Assembly: GCA_947846985.1 (NCBI GenBank)
Contig: CANTUZ010000002.1
Coordinates: 157,787,389-157,851,388 of the forward strand
Length of the DNA stretch: 64,000 nt
Source of the DNA: Fratercula arctica
Taxonomy: Eukaryota; Chordata; Aves; Charadriiformes; Alcidae
Reading direction: 5' to 3'
Shown: one piece after another, positions 1 through 13,229 of the stretch
Layout: each line of letters opens with the position of its first letter
Position numbering within the stretch: the first letter of the stretch is position 1
Notes under the pieces: model-generated
What the model saw: only the letters and a program-made list of their open reading frames with translations
Told to the model about the DNA's origin: nothing
Databases searched by the model: none
Translations under genes and position numbers: made by a program

Positions 1-1365
1 CTAAGGAACTTTTGGCTCTATAGCTACAATATTAAGGAACCAACGATACCTTTTGGTGAATCTCTTAAAAACCTCAAAACATATTTTCTTTTGCAATTTT
101 ATCACTCCAAATAATAAGTGATTCAGACTGAATCTGACATGTCAGATATGCTTTAAAGTGCTAGCTCTTTGTTTCAATGATACTATACTGAATAGAAAAG
201 TATATTATGTGCTTTACAATGTGATCTAAATTTGGAAGTATTGTATAATCGGCAGGTGACTTTCAAGTACAGCTCTGGAGAGGCAAAGACTTGATACAGT
301 GCTTGGGATGGTCAAGTGAAATAAGTTAAGAACTGATTTTCTAATATAACTTAATGACAGCCCAAATGATTTTGGCTTTGAGTGCTTAGAGCTGTGCTAG
401 TGTATTGTACTTCCTATAACAGGAATAGGTCTAAATCAATGTGGCTCCTTTTAATGCATTGTTGTAGTTTTTGATGAATTGCAAATGCCCATCACTAAAT
501 CAGGAGGAGAATCAACTATTGTCTAAAATATTCTGGAGTTAGGGGTAGCTGTCAGTGTTTCAGCTGTGGAATGTGTATGCCAGATATTTGTAGCTGCATG
601 TCTTTGGATGGTTGGTATTTTGCACATTTTTCCTAACTTCGTGAAAATACTATTGTTGATAGTGGGAGAAGGAGAATTATGTTAATAAATACATATTTGT
701 ATTGCTTCCTGTAAATAAACTTGTTCAAATTTAGCTTGATGGATGAGATTTTAAGGCTGCAAATAAGTGAAGTCCTTCTCCAGCTAGTGAAGGAAGAATC
801 TTTTTTGCATATGTAAATTATTTCAGGAAGTTACAGGAGTATGTGACTTACTATTTTACAAACAGTGTTTATGGAACTAGGTATGACTGTATGACTTACA
901 AAAACTGTGACTTCTTGGGACTGGGATAGTTTTTGAGGTTTTCACTGAACTGAGAAATTAGAGGGCAGACAAACTTCTGCCTGCTTTTATCATCTAATAC
1001 TTGGTATCTGCACGCATATTTTCATCTCCAAAAATACATTGTCAGTGAAAAAAATAATGTAGATGGATGTAGATCTAATGTCTTTATTCTGTCTCTAGAT
1101 TTTTTGCTTACTTCGAAAGTGAAGTCTTGCATTACATTTGAAGTATTTCACATGTTAGAGATAGCTAAAAGAGATGGAGTGTGACTGTCAACTGGTTAAC
1201 TGTGTGTTGAAGTGCAAATCTGCATAGTATCTATGTAAAATATCTATTTTGGGCAGTTGTAGAGTCACCAAAAAAAAAACAAATAAGGTGAAGTGACTCT
1301 ATAACACAGTTGGGGAAATGTAAGAGATGTTTTACAAACCCATTCTGTTATGATGCTAACTTGTT

Positions 1366-1403
1366 ATAACACTGACAGTGTTATGTCATAACACTTGACA
1401 GTG
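1366..1403. repeat. Short interlocked direct and inverted repeat
   Basis: ATAACACTGACAGTG at 1366-1380 is repeated as ATAACACTTGACAGTG at 1388-1403. Each copy can fold, since ATAACACT pairs with AGTGTTAT, and the spacer forms a second palindrome (GTGTTATG/CATAACAC). Either a simple local duplication or a cruciform-prone site would fit; no function can be assigned. Confidence 0.6.
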
Positions 1404-4400
1404 ACTGTTTCTTTTCTTAATTGTAACAATTCTGTGCAGTAAAGTGAAGGCAAATATTAGTGGAAATGTATATATTATAGTTTTTGCTTGTACTTTGTCA
1501 GGTTGACTGAGTTTTTTTTCTATGATAGTTCAGTGAGCAGGCAAATGGAATGGCTTGTCTAATTTTAACTGGGTTTGTTTAACTTTTCAATTTAGAATGA
1601 AACATGTTTCTCAGTTTGGCTTCTTCCAGATATGTGTGAGAATGTCTTAGCAAAGGTTTTAAGTGCTTAAAATAGCCAGCTTAATTATGTAATAGCGTTT
1701 TGATGTTGTAATACAGATAGTAAATCTAATACTACTTAAAGTGAAATACTGTAGATAAGCCAACTTTCTTCAGAAACTCAAGGCTGATTTGTAAGAATTG
1801 TGCGGTTGAATTAATAAATCCTTCTGAGATGCTGAAGGAATTGAAGTGTGTGTACTGTGTAGACAGAAGAGCCAAACTGCTAACAAATTTCTAACCATGT
1901 TGAAAATTGGTTTCTAGGGGAAAGTCCCATGTCTAGTCTTCCAAAATCTGTTAATTATACTTCTCAAATGGAAATGGACGCATTTGCATATTATGCTTAT
2001 AATTACAAATTATAATTTGGGTATATACAAATTACATGATTTTAAATGATAGAGGAAAAAAGTGGAACTTGACATGCTTTTAGAGTTCCAGGGTAGCCCT
2101 TCAGTTGAAAAAGAACACTGTGGATATAACTAGAATGCTGTAAGAACACTCTCCAGGGCAGTATTATTAATCTGTATTTCAGAATTAAGAGATGCTAGCA
2201 CCTCTTCTTGCCCTAGCAAAACCTTGTTTTAAGCATTTTGAAAGCATTAAAATCAAAGATCAGTGTCCTTCATTGTTCTTGAATAGTGCATGGGAGTGTT
2301 GATTTTTCTTGTTGAAAACTCTGCTAATATTTGACTTGTCTCATATATAAGACCTATTTCTTAAATTTTGCTTTAAATGATCATTGAAACATTCAGCTGC
2401 TGCTTAAATTTTAGAACAGGAGGCTAGACTATAGCCTTCACTCTCATTAAGATGATTTACTTGTATGCTTGAACATTAAGCCTTCCTGAAAAGGGATATT
2501 TTTACCTGTAAACCTTTAAACATGTTATAGATTGGCAGAAGACTTATTTTGCATGTGTAGTAAGGTGACCATGCTAATAGGATTAATTCGCAGCTGGTAC
2601 AGACAATGGGAACTGGAACATTATGTCCATTTATTATCTTATAATAAGTTCTGTAATTGAAGAACCTTGGGAAATATGAGTTTCTGTGAAGAAGTGAGAG
2701 TTTAGTACATGTTTATTTGTATTTTTCCTATTTACAGCTGATCTTTATGCAAAATATGAAATATTTTTGTGTGCAAAAGTGATGCTTGTTCTGCAATCAG
2801 GCTAGTTCTTTGTGTGTACCATTGCAAAGCACTGAGCAGCTTTACTTTTTAACCTTTTTGAGACCTTTATTTTGAAGGCTGACTTTGTTTGCATGTGGGG
2901 TTGTAGGTAAATGTGCAAGTGCGAGCGATGCTGTAAAAAAAAAAAATTGAAAGATCTCTAAGAAGAGTTACTTTATCTTCATCGCCTTCTCTCCCATCTA
3001 TGCATAGTACTGATTCATGACATGTATTTTGTGAATATTGGGTAAAGTATGTGAAACTGCAGATGGTAGAAGCTAACTATAAATAAAATATGTTGATACC
3101 AGACAAGTTTTGTCACAGGGGAGACATTAAAAAGAATGCCTGGCACTTGTTTGATCTGTGTAATGTTAAATATGTAGGTAGAGAGGACTCTGTAATCAAA
3201 CTTAGGGCAGCTGAAATCCTTATGAGTCCTGGTGCTGTTGCTGAAAGACAGCTTTTACTTTTCTGTAGGCTGTACCCATGGAATTTGTTCTTCCAAGCTC
3301 ATTTTAGCTACATTGAGACTTAAGGTAATGTATTAAATTGGCGAGGCTACCTTTAAATTATTGTCAATGAGCTGATGTACAAGAATAAGAAGGCTTTCCA
3401 TCAGTAGATGGCTGTATGTGCTAGCTCTATATTGAATGACTTTGAGCCATGTGACTAGCAGTGATCAGCAAAGGCTTGCTGCTTCTTGTGTCAAATTCTG
3501 AGTGGGAGTTCAATAATCAAATAGACCAGTACCTCCCTAAATATCAGGGAGACTGGAGTGTGAGGAAAAGTGTACTGACTTTCTGCATCGTGGAAGATAT
3601 TAACTGTCTGATTTTTTTAGCAGGTGAGGGATAGCTTTGTAAAAAATGTTTGAAGTAGGAACTTACCAGTTAAGGTTTCATAGCTGTTATTGATTTTGAA
3701 TAAATGTCTTGGTATGTAAGGGCTTCTGGCTCCTTAGCAAGGGTTTTCTTTAAACTTTCACAGATCTAAAAGATGTATTTGATTATATGTAGTGAAGTGA
3801 CATGTATATGTTGTGATATAAATAATAAGTTTGCTACTGAATCATCCACTTTCCACCGAGGACAGGCATTTCATGGCATGGAACAGACATGCATGGTGCT
3901 GCTTGTTCCCAGTCCCTAGTGGTGTTACATGTACTCCCTTGCAGAATAACCTTAAACTCTCCTTTGTTTCTCATTGTAGTCTCAGTCATATGAGCAACAC
4001 TTGTTTCAAGTGTCCTTGCTCTTGGAGGCTGGAAAAACACTTTATGAAGGTCATAGGCATTTTGTAAAGCAAATATAACTGAAGAAAGATGATAGGGTTT
4101 TAAGATTACTTGGAGTGTCTTACTGATTTGAATAAAGTAGTAAATTTTGTAATATGTCTTTCAGAGAAAGATTTTTTTTCAGACAGCAGGTCACTTTAAG
4201 TTCTCTTTCTTAGAGGTTAACTAGACAAAAGAAACTCTTCTGTTGTCTTCTAGTAATCAACTTCAAAAAAGCAATTTATGAAAATGTTGGGGGGGGATTA
4301 GTTATTTGGCAGGCTTAGTGTGATGAGAAATTTAGTGACAGTAATGGGAATGGATATGGTGTGATGGTAGAACCATAAAATCAGGGAAGGCTGATGTTGG

Positions 4401-7024
4401 TTCTATTTCTGTTTTCATAAAACAGCATGAAAAGCAATACGGTTTGGAGTGAAGAAGGGCTGTTTCAGAGACTGTCCCTTGTGTCTCAGCCTTCCTTGTT
4501 CAGCAACACTTCAGAACTTCGTGTTTTTCTAATGGTTGGCTATTTGCTTTTACTGTGGTGAAACTGTATTGGGAAAGTCACAGGACTTATTAACAATTAG
4601 ATTCCACTCTTGGTCTCTTAAAAGGCTGGGGAAGTGATTTATCAGGTATTCCAGTCATGTTAACAGGGCTGCTGTGAAATGCAGGTGAAGATAATCATAC
4701 ACACTTCACCCTAGGCTCATCTGCTCTGAAGCATGACTCTAGCCTGCAGCCACTCACCGATGATCACATTTAGTCTGAAGCTGACTTCTAATTCACTTGC
4801 ACACTTACTTTGGCAGTCAATGAGAGAGATCGAATTTAAAGGTTTCAAATTTAGACTGACATGGTTTGTCACTTTCAATCCTTTTTGACACCATCCATGC
4901 AAATTAAAACTGTAACCTTCTGAGTACTTATTTACTGGAGAAATCAGAAAGAAGGTCACAGCACTGAATGACTGCTCTCCTGGCCTGTGGCTTGTTTGAC
5001 TTACATTTTAAGTACATGGAAGTTATGTATGTGACCTTTCTGCTGTCTGAGTTTTTCCCCCCTCTAAGGGTAATTAAGAAACAAAATTTAGGATGTGCTT
5101 TGATTTGAAAGAATTGGGTACCAAAGTTCAGGCCTGAGTACCTTCTGTAAAGTATTCAGTGTGGTACTGCATGACTTTTTAATTAGCATTTAGCAATTTC
5201 AGTAAAAAGCATGTTTAAACAGATTAACTGGTAACTGACATACCTAATATTTTGTGGTGAATTAACCAACTGTTCTTAGCTGAGCTCTGCAGGAATCTTG
5301 AAAGTTTAGTGTTTACATTATTAATACTGTTTTTCAAATAGAAAACTATAAAGGATGTTTATACTGGGCAAGTGGAGTATCTTGATAAAGTGGGGTTATC
5401 TACCCCTGAGAGCTGGGAAGGCCAGTCTCACCTGTGCAATGGGAGCTGCATGGTGGGGGTGGCAGCAATTCTGGGAATGACTTCAGCTAGCTAAGTGTGA
5501 GCTCCAAGTGCATCACTAGCTAGAAAATGAGTATCTTTATGGCCTTAAGCTAAGGCTCTAAGGACACATGGACTAGGGAATTTCATTTTGTTGTGACATT
5601 CTAGGTCCAGAAGTCATGTGTCTTAATCTTCAAGAAGATAATGGGAAAACCACAATGCTTTGCAAGTTTGAGGAGGTCTGTAGGCCTCTTGCTAGTCTGC
5701 CTTACTGCCTTCACAGGTAAATAAAGGCGCTAAGAGGCCCTTCAAGAGTCTGGTGATGTGTCCGGCCAAAAAAGTGCAAATGAAAAAATAAAGCACAGTG
5801 CTTTAGCAATGGATGATTAACTCTTAAATGTAAGAACGGGTAGATTTTGCATCTCCTGACATATTTGAATCAAAATGAGATGCATTTCTGGACACTTAAC
5901 CTTTACTAAATTGTTAGACTCTTTACTGAACTGCCAATGACTCGGGATACACAATAGGTATAGGCTGGCTGTTTATGATAAGGAGCAAATTAAAGAGTAG
6001 CAACTGGGGAGGCGGCATGAAGAAGCATTTTTGTTAAGATGAGAAATCTGTATTTTTGAGTGTTTCAACAGCTGAGCAGTCCATGTGTTATTCTTTGTGT
6101 TTATCCTATCTGAAAATATTCCTTTGCTTGAACTCAACTCTGTCATATTTATCACTTATTGTTCTGTTGTTTTGTGTTGTCATTTTTATCCTTTTACCTT
6201 ATTGTCAAGGTAAAATTAATAAGAAACTGGAAAGTTAAATGGATTTCCTTCCTTCCTATTCTCCATTTCCAGTTGCTGTTTTGCTGGCTGCCTTCCATTT
6301 CTTATTTTGATGTGTTTATCAGGCTTTTGGCTTCAGCTAGCGGCTCTCAACAGGAACAAAGTTGCAAGGCAGCAACTTTAATTCTTGCAGTTGGTAAATC
6401 TTTCACTTTTTTGGCCTATATAGGTGTTCTTTTATAGGTCTTCATTTTCTATGAGGCATTTCTTGACAAAATAATTGGAAACCAAAAAGATTAGAAATCA
6501 TTTCAGTAAAACTATTGTTCTTGCACTTAATCCAAAAGAAAATTTGTTATAACTGCTGCTGTGCTGATCTTTTTATAATATACTGACAGTGAAAATTCAA
6601 AGTTGCAAATCCTTTGAGGATTTACTGATTTTCTTCAACTTTATTAATCCATTTGGATTGTACAAAAGGAGTAGTCAGTAGAGGAAGATGCCTTTTCATG
6701 GACAAGACAAAGAATCTAGGAGGAGGTCAAAATTGCTTCTGTTGCTCTGATGCTGCGTTTACTGAATGCTTGGAGAGTAAATGCATCTGTAGTCTCTTAC
6801 TGCCTCATCCAATAATGGTGCTCTGGAAACCAGATGTGTTTGAAAGCAAGAAGTTTTAGATATTTTCAGCCCGTTTTCCCTGCTGCTTTGTGATGGTGTT
6901 TTAAAAAGGTGTAGAAGTGGAAGGACTGCTTTTAATGCAGTTCTTGCTTTCATGTGTCATCTTTTTCCAGTTAACTGATAAAGGACAGAAATTGTTACTG
7001 GTTCCTTTTGATCAATGTCCTAAT

Positions 7025-7095
7025 TAACTAGAGGTGGTCAACTAGAGGTGGCAGAGAAGCACTGCTCTAGGCACTAACTAAAGTACTCATCCTTT
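7025..7095 (+). repeat. Unclassified repeat, copy A (pairs with 9660-9720)
   Basis: The 17-mer TGCTCTAGGCACTAACT at 7063-7079 recurs exactly at 9691-9707. The flanks are also similar: a GGTGG/GAGAAG block before and a TACTCA block after. The copy begins with a tandem AACTAGAGGTGG duplication at 7025-7050. This looks like two remnants of one dispersed or duplicated sequence, and I do not recognise the family. Confidence 0.4.
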
Positions 7096-8282
7096 CATGT
7101 TTTTTTGTTATGCTTAACTATACCTTATACCTCTTCCTGAGTTTGAAGGAAAACAGATTTTTTTTTTTCTCTTCTAGACTTGCCTTCACATAGTTTGATC
7201 ACAATGCTCTTGGTCCATTTGTACAGTCATGGAAGTTCAGAAACCTAGAGTGGTTTTGCAGTTTACTAATTATGTGACTGCTTCATGACCACTTCCAGCC
7301 TGGTGGTTTTTTTTTTAGGATCAAGAAGTCCTAATTTCAAGGAAGAAGGTAGTGTCAGAGTGACTTTTCTTTCTTCCTTACAGGGGTTCCCCAAAACTTT
7401 TGTGGTAGGTGGAGTTGTTCAAAGTGAAACAGTTTCTTACTAATGATTTGATGTGGTTTCTCCCTTTATCTCCTCCACACACATCAGGATTTAATCTGCT
7501 TCACAGCAGATAGATTTCAGTGGTATCTTTAGTTCCAGTTAATGCTTGCTGCTTTTCTAGAGATATGCTAGTTGATATCCTAGGCTGACAGGTCTGCAAG
7601 GTGAAGTGTGGCATCTTAGTACTAGATTTTAAGACTGAGAATGGACCACTGTGATCTGATTTGTCTTGTGTAGCACAAATTGGCCTTAAAGGTTCTTTTC
7701 ACTTACCATATACCCTTGACCTTTTTATTACACCATGCATCTGTGGTCTGGAAAAATGATTAGATTTTTATTGGCCTACTGTATAAAAGCATACAACAGA
7801 AGATTTATCATGTTTTTAAAGCTTACTGTATCTGTTCTTCAGACACTTTACTGCAGACACTTGAAATATTCACAGAAGCCTGTTAATACAATGTGGAACA
7901 AATGTTGGGAATGACGTAAGTGTAGCAATATAAAATGCTTGAGGGAACTAATAATATTTTAAGATTCCTTACAGCCTTTTTTCTGTGAATCTGGGGATCT
8001 CAGGCAATTATGAAGTATTAATATGAACACACTTTGGAAAGAGCAGAAGTGTTCCACAATAGGTTTTCCTGTAGGATACCTACAGATCATCTTAAATACA
8101 GTGATGTTGAAATTTTGAAGGTAGAACTTACTTGGGAAGGTTTTTGGATACTATCTCTGTGTCAGGACACTCCAGTGTATTAGTAGTGGGTCAATAAGTG
8201 TTAGAGAAATCATCATGTGGTTTTTAATTTTGGGTGGAGCTTATTCTGAAGGGCTTTGTAGGCTGTTTTTTTGCCATGATTT

Positions 8283-8470
8283 AAGACGTGATGCAGCTGC
8301 GCTTCGCCCGGTGGTGCGGTAGCCGCGGTGCCGCCGCGCTGCCCGCAGGGGGAGCCGGTGCCCGGCCCGGCCGGGGCTCCCCGGGCACGGGGGGGGGGTG
8401 TGTGTGTCAGCCCCGCCGGGGGGAGCCGCACACGGGTGCTGGGTGCCAGAGGTCTTCGCTTGTCACAGCA
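8283..8470. promoter_or_regulatory. CpG-rich island in intron 1, candidate alternative promoter
   Basis: Roughly 160-190 bases with more than twenty CpG dinucleotides sit abruptly inside AT-rich, CpG-poor DNA. The block holds runs of GCCGCGG/CCGCCGCG type, a G10 run at 8389-8398, and an 8-bp stem (GTGCCCGG at 8358-8365 with CCGGGCAC at 8381-8388). Translations in all frames give Gly/Arg/Pro-rich chance peptides and not the family's first exon, so it is not KHDRBS3 exon 1 coding sequence. It could be an intronic CpG-island promoter for a shorter or non-coding transcript, an insulator, or a GC-rich insertion. No TATA box or Initiator is evident. Confidence 0.4.
8340..8356 (+). promoter_or_regulatory. 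CTCF-like motif (weak)
   Basis: CCCGCAGGGGGAGCC inside the CpG-rich island resembles the CTCF core CCASYAGRKGGCA. The AGGGGG centre matches, while the first A and the GCA end differ. A chance match in GC-rich sequence is equally plausible. Confidence 0.2.
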
Positions 8471-8950
8471 GCCAGACGTGTTCTGTCCGCATCCTAAAAC
8501 GCAGGTCCCTGCTGAAAACAGGCGCTCGGTTAATTGAGACTTCAGTGTTAGAGAATCATTTTGCCAATGTTACTTCTCACATAGTAGATATAAACGGTTG
8601 ATGCTCAAGGTGTAAAGGCTTTAATTGGTAACTGGTCCTTTTGAAATTAGCATTGGTTGCATCTTTCTGCTCGGCCATCTTGTGGGTATTTGTCCTTACT
8701 GCTCATACCTCCATCACAAGCTTAGGCTCAAAAATAGACAGAATGCTGTGGCTGTAATAGAACTACCTTATCTTTAGACACAGGGCTTCAAAATATGATT
8801 GAGATGTGGATGGGAGCTGAAATAGCTTTGGCCTGTGCTGTTCTCTTGATGTATGCTTTAACTAGTAAGATTGCTGTCAGTCCAATTTGATAAGTGTTGA
8901 ATGAAGTTTTAAAAGAAATACTTTGCCAGACTTTTAAGCTCTAAGCTCTT

Positions 8951-9162
8951 AGAATCACAGAACGGTTAGAGTTGGAAGGGACCTTAAAAACCATCTAGTT
9001 CCAACCCCCTGCCGTGGGCAGGGACATCTCCCACTAGACCAGGCTGCTCAAAGCCTCATCCAGCCTGGCCTTGACCACCTTCAGGGATGGGGCATCCACA
9101 ACTTTTCTGGGCAACCTGTGCCAGTGTCTCACCACCCTCACAGTAAAGAATTTCTTCCTAAT
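8951..9162 (-). mobile_element. CR1 LINE 3' fragment (young-looking)
   Basis: Read on the plus strand it opens with AGAATCACAGAACGGTTAGA and GTTGGAAGGGACCTT, the reverse complement of the CR1 3' end, so the element is antisense to KHDRBS3. It then shows the usual CR1 3' UTR order: TCTAGTTCCAACCCCCTGCC, GACCAGGCTGCTCAAAGCC, a stretch ending CTGGGCAACCTGTGCCAGTG, and TTTCTTCCTAAT. It is a 5'-truncated copy, as most CR1 insertions are. Confidence 0.93.
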
Positions 9163-9659
9163 AGCATTATGATCAGCTGATTAAATGGAGAGTGTAGGGA
9201 AACTACTATAATGCTACTTGTAAATCGTTTGTTCATAGATGCACTTAAAGGATTTGCAAATCTCCTGAAATAATAGTCCTTGTTTGGAACAATAAGTAAT
9301 AGGTCATATAGTTCAATATAAGGTTAATTAAAATTGCTGATGTGTGTTTCATTATCATAAATAGTGGTAAGTAACTGGCTGTGAGATCAACTCTATGAAG
9401 AACTCTAGACAAATTAGCCTTTCTAAATTAATGCCCCTGGTAGAAGAAAATGTGTGATTTGCTTTCTTAACTAGTAGATCATAGTTTCTTTAGACTTCGG
9501 TGGTATGCTGAGCGTTATGCTAACATAATGTATTGTCTACCTCTAAGTAGCTTGTAGGTCCTCCAGACACTGGTGCCTTATTTTTGTCAATGTGCTCAAA
9601 GCAATGACCAAAGCTTTCAGTGGCTGGTTGTGTTGGCTAGAAGGCTACCTGTTATGATG

Positions 9660-9720
9660 GCTTGCATGAAGGTGATGCTGAGAAGTTAGCTGCTCTAGGC
9701 ACTAACTTACATACTCAGCT
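9660..9720 (+). repeat. Unclassified repeat, copy B
   Basis: Partner of the copy at about 7.03-7.10 kb. It shares an exact 17-mer (9691-9707), a preceding GAGAAG block and a following TACTCA block. The separation is about 2.6 kb and both copies are in the same orientation inside intron 1. Confidence 0.4.
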
Positions 9721-11445
9721 TGCTGGGTAGATTCCTGCTTGGTCTTTCTGCTGGGGAAAACTGTGACATGGTTAGAAAAAATTAATCAGAAGTACTTTTC
9801 TTTCCCACTTGAACGAAGTAGGACACAAAACTATAGGCTTCATTCTGTATAGTCCTTTCAGAATCCTTTGCTTAACTTGATATTATTGTATAGGAGTAAT
9901 ACCTGGCTAGAGCTCAAACCAGGAGTTTGTAGTGAGTAAATTTTTCAGGGTAGCTCTTCATTATTTGTAAGTCTGCAAGTTGTGCTAATCATGTAGGTAT
10001 GTCTTGTCAGCATTTGTATGAGGTATTTTTGGGTACCTCATTTGGAAGGCTTTGGTGCTGTTATCAAAGGAGTGATTTGAAGCTTTTCTGCCGAGTCATC
10101 TGAAAAAAACTGAGTGCAGATAATACAGAAAGCAAACGTAGTCCTTTTATTCAGATTCAGCACCTTAAAATGTGGCCGTGCATACTTGTCAGTAATGGAT
10201 GTCAAGCTGTGTTGTAATGAAACAAATGTTAGAGCATTATTTTCCCCTTCATTTTATAGGTGACTAATTAGCTATTTGAGCTATATCAATTATAGTCAAT
10301 CAGCTTTTGGTAATAACCCATTTTCCCTCTTCACCTTACAGTATTTCATCCTCCAGACAGCTATCCTGACATGGGAGAAATTTTTACATGTAACTAATTG
10401 AAATACTAACAGAGTAGTGAATGACAATTTCAAGCTAGGCTATGAAATGTAGAAATAAGAGCAGATGGCTCCTTCAGAAAAATAGATTAAAGAGAATAGA
10501 TGCTCCTGGCCAGCTACATAGTTAATCCCTTGCTTCTTGTCAAGAGGTACTGCCAATAGATAGTTATTATGCAAGGGTAAAATAAAAGCTGTATGAATTT
10601 AATGAAAAAGCTTTTCCTCATTTGCAGCTCTTTCTCGTAATTTAGTTTTATGTTCAATGTAAGATATGCTATAGTAAATTGGAATAGTAACCTGTTAAAC
10701 TATTTGTGTGTTGCTTCAGAAAGGGATACTACAAAAAGGAACAATCCTGGAACTGTAGTTCCATTTATATTCAGCAAAGATTTGTTTTAGCATTTCTGGT
10801 ATTTCCTAGCTCTGTGACACACTGAATCTTTAAACCCTCAGGTCAGATTTTGTGGAGGTATTCGTGCCTATATTTCTCCTGATGGTTTGACAAAGACTTT
10901 AACTTTTCCCATGTTAAATATCCTTTCCAGATTTATTATTAGTGGGCAGTAGGATCTTTTTCAGTTTAGTTAAGCACCTTTTTCTTGGGTTTATGTGAAG
11001 TAGCACATTCCAGCATTTTAGGTGGTTATTCTTTTTGTAACTAGGTAAGTCATTCCTGCACTTGCTCTAAAATCAATGGCTCAAGGAGGAGTAGTGAGAT
11101 TTGAAACTTAATATGCACATGAACCATTCTTTAGGAAGACTTATTCATGGGACTATAGGAACACAGTGTGACTTCTGTTTTGGTCTTTTGTTCTTCCCAA
11201 ATGCACTTTTATGTTTTGTTTCTCTCCAGTAGCAAGGAGTGATAGAACAATTTACCATATTAAGTGGTTATTGCTTTCCCTGGAAACTGGAGCATCAAAA
11301 GTTCCTTTCCCATACAGAATAAATTCAAACATCACTGGACCAAGAAATAATGGCACCTCAGGTTCTTGACATGTGCATGTTTGTTTTTTCTTGGCAGACA
11401 GAAGTGGTGGAGGAGTAAAATTTGAATATATGGGATTATGAAGGT

Positions 11446-11466
11446 GGGTGGGGGGGACAGGCAGGG
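11446..11466 (+). other. Candidate G-quadruplex run
   Basis: GGG, T, seven G, ACAGGCA and GGG provide four G3 tracts with loops of 1, 1 and 7 bases on the transcribed-sense strand. This is a pattern match only. Confidence 0.35.
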
Positions 11467-13229
11467 CAGATGTCTGTGTTTAGTAGCATTTTCCCAGCAC
11501 TACTGATATCAGTGACCAGGTTGGCTTTGGTTTTGGTGTCTCAGCTTGAATGTAGGGGTACTTCCCTGGCTGTGAATTGTTCCACTGATCTTAAAGATGT
11601 CACTTGCCTTGTGCATGTGACGCTTCCTAGTAGTTGATTATTCTGTGTAAAATCTGTAGAATGTACTGGAATATGCTATTCAAACTATTAAATACAGGAA
11701 TTACTCCAATAAGAAAATTCATAACATGAACAGTCATCACTAGGAAAAGCTGTAGTGTTTGGTGAAAGCTGGGATTTTGAAATTAGCTGGATTAAAACTA
11801 AAACCAGAAAGATTTCTAAAATTAATTCATCACACAACTATATGAGATGATGTGGCTTCTGAAACTGCGCTTTTCCATAGGGCAGTAGATGTACAAGCTG
11901 CCTTTTTGTTTTTCCTGATGAGCTATCTTGCTGCAACCAAGGCCTGTAATGGATGACAAATAATAAAAGTACTGCCTAAATTGTATCAAAAGTAGTGTTT
12001 TGCCTCTTGTCTGCTGGCAGTGGGTGTATTAGACTTATGAAGGATGTGAAGTTTGTGAAAGTAATCCAGAGTGGTGTGCTCTAGTTATTCCCTTTTCTTC
12101 TAGGTGCACCAACTAACTTCCACAGATGTATGAAACAAACCTATGGGCCAGAATACACAAATGCTGCAGGATCTTTGGGTTGTTACCTTTTCCATAAGTA
12201 TTCTGAAAGCATTTTTCAAATTCTTGAGCTATACTTGTTTTATGGATTCAAATGCAACCCATCCACAACGTTATGTCCCTTCAGGCTCACCTGCAATCTC
12301 ATGTTCTTTCTGTACGAGTTTACCTCGTCACCCATCTTCCTTGCACATCAATAGTTTGTCCTTTAGTAAACAAAGTTGCAGCCATGAAGTCTCAGGAGTC
12401 CCAGAGCAGTTTACATCAAAGGACCAAGAAACTTGTGTTAGAATCAACAAGCTGAGAAAACTATGAGCAGTAGGTTGACTCAACACAGATATGCATGAAA
12501 GTCACTCCAGCATATACTGTTTTCAATAGTTAATCTTTTACAGGCTCCAAAGCAATGGTAGTGTTCACTTGACCAGGGCAGAACATACAGAGGTTTTCCT
12601 CAATTTCTGTAGTTAGTGAGATCACACGTGTTGGTAGTGGTTATATTGGACACAGTGGGTATCAGTCTTCTAAGCTGTAACAGTGGCTGGTGCTAACTGA
12701 GTTTCACTGAATTCAGTGTAGGAATTTAGATGTATTACAGGTACTTGTGATAGCCTTGTCTCTGTTCCTTTCTCTAACCCTGTGTGAAATACGAACAATG
12801 ACAAGTTTTCTTATCGGACAGAAAATCTGTTTTAGACAGCATGGTGTTCTGGGAAGTGGTGGGAAGAATGTGTACACTCCCAGCCATGCAGAGCAGAGTA
12901 ATGGTGGGGCTATGGAGAGGTGAAGCAAAGTACTGGTGTACACGGAATCTGTGCAAATCTGTTCCTCTGGCCAGTTTGAGCATAATAATCCTATGATGCA
13001 ACAGGAAAATCTAGCATACTTTCAGGTTGCACACAAATCATGGCTTTTTGGGCTACAGTATTTCATGAGAAATATGCTTTGGACTGGGGACAGAATTCAC
13101 TGGAACCAGTATACTTCAAAAATACCAAAGATGGAAAAAAAAGTCTTTAAAAAAAAATCCTTTCAAAACTTTTCTGAAAAACAGTAGAAACCGAACAAGT
13201 AACTTGCTAAAACTTGCGCCAGTGCTGAG

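Noticed and set aside
8288..8601. Possible KHDRBS3 first exon in the CpG island
   Set aside because: None of the frames encodes the conserved QUA1 start, and no donor in the right phase joins to exon 2.
12130..12466. Three overlapping frames of 67-107 codons
   Set aside because: Three different frames open over the same unique AT-rich DNA, with none resembling a protein.
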